Shown one piece after another: positions 59,990-64,000 of a DNA stretch of 64,000 nt (positions within the stretch are counted from its first letter, which is position 1; every line of letters starts with the position of its first letter). The stretch covers positions 7,804,355 through 7,868,354 of the forward strand of contig OY759269.1 of NCBI GenBank assembly GCA_963662155.1, read 5' to 3'. Origin of the DNA: Lamellibrachia columna (lineage: Eukaryota > Annelida > Polychaeta > Sabellida > Siboglinidae). Below the pieces are notes generated by a model, which ran no database searches, was not told the DNA's origin, and saw only the letters and a program-made list of their open reading frames with translations. A program made the translations under genes and the position numbers.

Positions 59990-60690
59990 CATTCCGATCT
60001 CCTCTTAATGCACCATACGTATATGTTATATCAGCGGCTGCGCAGGAACATAAATTGGTATACGAGTTAATAAAGATAATACATCTAAAATGACGCATTA
60101 CTCAGGCATATTCGTCATTATGATATCACTCTGGAAAAGATCACTTTGGTAGAAAATGGAAGGAGAAATAAAATATAAAACAAGCAAAGAATGTATGATT
60201 ATGACTGACCAGCACAATTACTGGAACGTCCGTTTTTCAAATCTGCTCTAACTTCGTTCTTTTTCGAATAGTAAATCGGATGACACATGCGCACAAATGA
60301 GGGGTTAATGCAGACTTTTGAAAATATATCTATATGGTGATATTGAGCACAGTGAGCATATCCTTTAAGTGATTGTAAAGTATAATTTGAATTAGTTGAA
60401 AAATGTTGAGTAGACTGCAGCGGTGAAAATATTTCTAAGTTCTGTGTAACCCCGGATAGGGCATTAACATAAATGTTGATGATCAGTTAACGTATTATAA
60501 TTATCGTTCATCTCCAAAACATATAACTTACTACTGCCAACTGAACTTCCGCCATTTTGTTGATTGACGTGTATTTCTTTCACGGCTCATTTACATGACA
60601 CTGTCTATGATACCGCCCCCATAAACGAGATACCCTATAGAAGGTAAACAGTCGTGGGGTCTCCACCGACAAAATTACAACGCGTTACTC
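59990..60690 (+). other. Upstream region of the SLC13-like gene
   Basis: No exon recognised. CpG and GC content rise toward 60,700, as expected near a promoter. Confidence 0.35.
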
Positions 60691-60703
60691 GAGCGTCACC
60701 AAC

Positions 60704-60711
60704 TATTTAAA
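60704..60711 (+). promoter_or_regulatory. TATA-like motif TATTTAAA
   Basis: 77 bp upstream of the SLC13-like start codon, in the GC-richer stretch CACCAACTATTTAAACATCG. A plausible core promoter element; no initiator is assigned. Confidence 0.35.
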
Positions 60712-60787
60712 CATCGTTAAGCGCCGTGGACGCGACAGATCGGCGCCCCGACCAGCAGAGACAGCACGCGAGAAGCTCCCTGCCAAG

Positions 60788-60886
60788 ATGGCCGTCCTGA
60801 GGATATTGCAGGTTCATTGGCGGTCGCTCGTGGTTGTCTTGACGCCGTTAGTTTTTCTGCCGTTGGTGCTTGTCAATCCTACGCCG
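60788..60886 (+). CDS. SLC13-type sodium/carboxylate-sulfate cotransporter, first coding exon
   Basis: ATG in a good Kozak context (GCCAAGATGG) opens MAVLRILQVHWRSLVVVLTP, then LVFLPLVLVNPTP, ending in phase 0 before gtgagt. The short basic N terminus, the first hydrophobic helix and the closing NPTP match the start of SLC13 (NaDC/NaCT/INDY, plasma-membrane Na+-coupled citrate, dicarboxylate or sulfate transport) proteins, where EAKCA... normally follows. The rest of the gene lies beyond 64000, so the first intron is longer than 3.1 kb. The subfamily cannot be told from 33 residues. Confidence 0.65.
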
Positions 60887-63600
60887 GTGAGTAACAAAAT
60901 TTAATTTGATGGACTGATTTATTTATTTATTTATTTATTTATACCGGTAGTGTCTTTTTCTGAGTTTTACTCATTGAGATTTTAGTCCATTGACAAATAC
61001 TTATTACAACAAGTTAAGAACACGTGTTAAACGGCAACATGTATTTATATATATATCTAATCTCTGATTCGGAAAATAACGTACGTCACAGTAGTATGCC
61101 CCTTCTGCAACAGTGGAAGTATTTTTTTCACCACACACGATCTCTTGAAGATCATTCTTCCACGATATATGGCCTCTTGAACTTCAACGTCTTTTTTCTT
61201 ATTTACCATGAAACCGCCGATGATCCGTTAATCTGCTAACAGTCTCATTTTGTCCGTGTTTGTTCTCCAGGTCGAAGCAACGACCCTTTCGAAACGCAAA
61301 TAAAAAAATTCTACCAAATAAAAAACGCACCAATCACATTTCAACGACGCTGAAATACTACCAAGAATATGAAACAAAGCACTCACACATGTTTTAAACA
61401 TGTTTTTAAATACGACCAACTGCTTCTGCATTGTTTGGATTTAAGACGCCAGAATGCACTGGACATTCGACAGTGGTCACTACTCTAAGGTGGTGTCTAG
61501 GGGAGAAGAATAATCATCGGAGACGAAAGTTTACACGATGACCCATTCATTTGTTTCTAGCCATACGTGTCCCTGTGATATATGATACACGATGATTAAT
61601 CCTGGAATGTCCCGGCCACCTAGACGGAACAAACATCGACAACTGCATACTGGTAATGCTGCGTGCAATTATACAACTAAAGGTATCCGGACATTTTATC
61701 TATGTAACTAAGTTTTATCTGTCCAATTCCACATTCCACACAAGTGTGGAAGTCTCGACGTCGCATCATAAGCCAGCGCACATTACAACATTTGACGTCC
61801 CGGTTCAATTTTCGAATCAGTTCAACAACTGTTTCGCCGGCATAATCAACACGCATCTCGAGTTTTGTAGAGTTGCTAACTGATCCATTTTAAGTTGAAT
61901 AAACACACCACTCTCAACAAAAGTTTAGAAATGTACGCCTGGCATAAGGCATACAATCAATATAGGTTTTAGCTCGCGTTCCAGCCATAAGACGCTATCA
62001 AGAATATCACATGTCGTGTACGTTATAATTGTAAAGCGTTACACATGTCGAAACTCTTATTCTTGCTGTTATTTCTTGAAACTCCCTCCTCAATTAATTC
62101 AGCCCAAAGAGAATCAGGTTCGTTGAATAGTTTATGTGCAATAATATTTCATTAAAGAATGCGTAGGTCTACTTTTGGTAAAATCATCGAAACAATTTAC
62201 TTTAATTGTTAGACCGGGTAGCTAGCCAACGTGTGAAAAGCTTTATGTTTTATAGTATGTAATTATAGAGCCGGGCCACCTTTACCATGTTTTTGTGCTG
62301 AATTTTGACCGGATCCAGTCAAAAATAATTTGATAGTTTATCCGACGATTTCACAAAAAACTAAATGACAAATTTTTACAGACGAGATAACATGTCTTAG
62401 TAGACGATAGATAGGTCACTTTTTAACTAAATTAGTCTGACACGAGAGGAGCGAAATAATCGAATTGAGGCGGGACTGTTGATTGACGCCGGGGCTGGTT
62501 CGTTCCTGGCAACGTATACAGCTAAGCAGTTAGATGACACTGTCCCAATCTACACTGAGTACGAGCAGCTCGGTAATTATTCTCGCTCCGGCGACAAACT
62601 GCGTCACTGTGCAAGCAAACTATATGTACAGACCGGAGTAACTGTTTCAATCAGCATTACGTTATCCGTGTAAACAAGGTCTCTGCTGATCCGGAATAGC
62701 ACCTCGTGAGTTGTTACGGCAGTTAAGCTGACAGTGGCAAGCCTAGGACCAGGAAATGAAGAGATACTTGATAGGTATCATTAAATGTTTACGAGGATTT
62801 GATAGATATATTTTCCTAAAACTTAAGATAGTTCAGGCCCGTCCTCGGAGTTTAGAAAAGGGGGTTCGAGATTTTTTCGATTTTCATGTTTTAGGAGCCA
62901 TTCTGTGTAATCTTCAGTTAATAAAGATAGCCTTGTTAGACTGTCATAGGTACACAACATATGGATATATATGTTTATTGGTAGAAGTAATTTTTTTCAC
63001 TGACGCACTACCACACATTTCTATAAAATATTTTTTTTATGTCAGGGTTACATTATTACATCAATGTGTGGCCTTTATTGACAACAATCTTCGACTCCAT
63101 CAATCGTGAAGCTGACGAGTTACCTGAGGAGACCCTTGGCAGACGTTATCCTCTTCTAAGGGACAGCCGATGATGGCTATGGTTACAGTTCTTCATATAC
63201 ATACGTTTGTAGAATATACACATTTTTTTCTATAGTAGTGAGTTGTCCACTGCATTTTGAGCATATAATATATTAACTGGAGGGGTTAACAGACAACTTA
63301 TTCTACTTTTTTAGCACAAGTTTTATTTGATTCTGGGGACATCGGCTTTTCTATTTTCGGTTGTTTTGAGTTGCCCCAAAAACTTGGATGAACGATACAA
63401 AAGCTGTGAGGGGCACTACATATTTTAATGGGGTGCAATGGCCTCCTCTGCTCCCTAAACCCGCCTTACGACACTCTTCTCCAGGCTTTGTCTGCGCTCC
63501 CTAACATACCAGTGATGATACATGCCACCCCAAACACAATTATCTCATGAAATGACACTTGATGAAAACAGATTGACAACGTGAAGGTCGGACGATGACG
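60887..63600 (+). other. First intron of the SLC13-like gene (part)
   Basis: No second exon is found. A TTTATTTATTTATTTA run follows the donor (60917-60942). Short open frames at 61656-61883 and 62479-62673 have no recognised domain or matching splice context. Confidence 0.4.
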
Positions 63601-63623
63601 TGTTGGTAATTGTCATATGTGCG

Positions 63624-63725
63624 TAAGAATCCCTCCGGAATACTACGTAAGAATCCCTCCGGAATACTACGTAAGAATCCCTCCGGAATACTACGTAAGA
63701 ATCCCTCCGGAATACTACGTAAGAA
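63624..63725 (+). repeat. 24-bp tandem repeat, about 4.2 units
   Basis: Perfect units of GTAAGAATCCCTCCGGAATA CTAC. Each unit begins GTAAGA, a splice-donor-like hexamer. Confidence 0.95.
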
Positions 63726-64000
63726 GCATATTATAGTTTATGAATATCTTGTTTAGTTGTCAAACGGCATTAACTTTCAAAATCATAGTTGTGTGAGAAA
63801 AAACACAAGAATTGACCAAGATTTATGCAGTGTGAAAATATTAGCGTTGTGCAGTGTCTTGTATGTGTATTTCAAAATAATTTTATGTTTGAGAACTTCA
63901 AAGTGGCTATATACCAATGTTTTATTTTTAGCATCCAGTTATCCATTAGCGTGGACTGGGAAGAAACAAACGCGGTATTTCAAGACTCAAGAAACAAACG

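Noticed and set aside
59353..60098. Ser/Pro-rich and acidic Gly/Glu/Asp frames around 59.5-60.1 kb
   Set aside because: 18-bp minisatellite; the acidic minus-strand frame has only short unremarkable ends outside the array.
62479..62673. Short frame reading MIDAGAGSFLATYTAKQLDD as a second SLC13 exon
   Set aside because: It does not fit the expected EAKCA-type continuation and lacks a matching acceptor; no evidence ties it to the transporter.

Overview
This is a eukaryotic, animal window. It has GT-AG spliced exons with consistent phases, animal-type proteins (EGF/transmembrane receptor, dimethylglycine dehydrogenase, SLC13 transporter), CR1-like LINEs, hAT DNA transposons, a tRNA-derived SINE and an exceptional load of minisatellites. 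The species cannot be read from the sequence. An invertebrate is likely. The intronic minisatellites that abut splice sites recall what I remember of amphioxus, but a lophotrochozoan fits as well.

The left half (about 0.8-34.6 kb) is dominated by one large multi-exon plus-strand gene for an unrecognised type I membrane protein. Its exons start at 7830 and run 12893, 13969, 14541, ~15978, 16383, 16913, 17589 (truncated), 18025, 20148, 21440, 22413, 25135, 33581 and 34314, with the stop at 34636-34638. The encoded layout is a beta-sandwich/FN3-like ectodomain, a furin-type RRKR site, cadherin/VCBS-like repeats, an EGF domain, a partial Ca-binding EGF, one transmembrane helix, and a cytoplasmic tail with 39 consecutive glutamines. 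A second, inverted copy of its middle exons lies on the minus strand at 0.8-7.7 kb, upstream of the plus-strand gene. The two copies have lost different exons, the plus copy carries a nonsense codon and a frameshift, and the inverted copy contains a perfect 1,264-bp palindrome centred on a TA array. A 3,182-bp direct duplication (24.27-30.64 kb) repeats one exon together with part of an antisense LINE. Almost every intron of the gene holds its own minisatellite, and most of these abut a splice site.

From 34.6 to 60.7 kb the window is gene-poor. It holds the last exon of DMGDH (35561-35964), a CR1-like LINE 3' half (36416-37800), two arrays of a related 29-bp minisatellite (38.5 and 53.7 kb), other satellites, LINE remnants (46.1, 47.6 and 51.6-53.7 kb), a non-autonomous hAT element with terminal inverted repeats and an 8-bp target duplication (55170-56907), and TA arrays lying between inverted flanks. 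The first coding exon of an SLC13-type sodium/anion transporter (60788-60886, plus strand) starts a gene that continues past the right edge.

There is no operon-like organisation and no clear new biochemical system. The notable content is structural: fold-back inversions at TA arrays, complementary decay of two inverted gene copies, and splice-site-anchored minisatellites.
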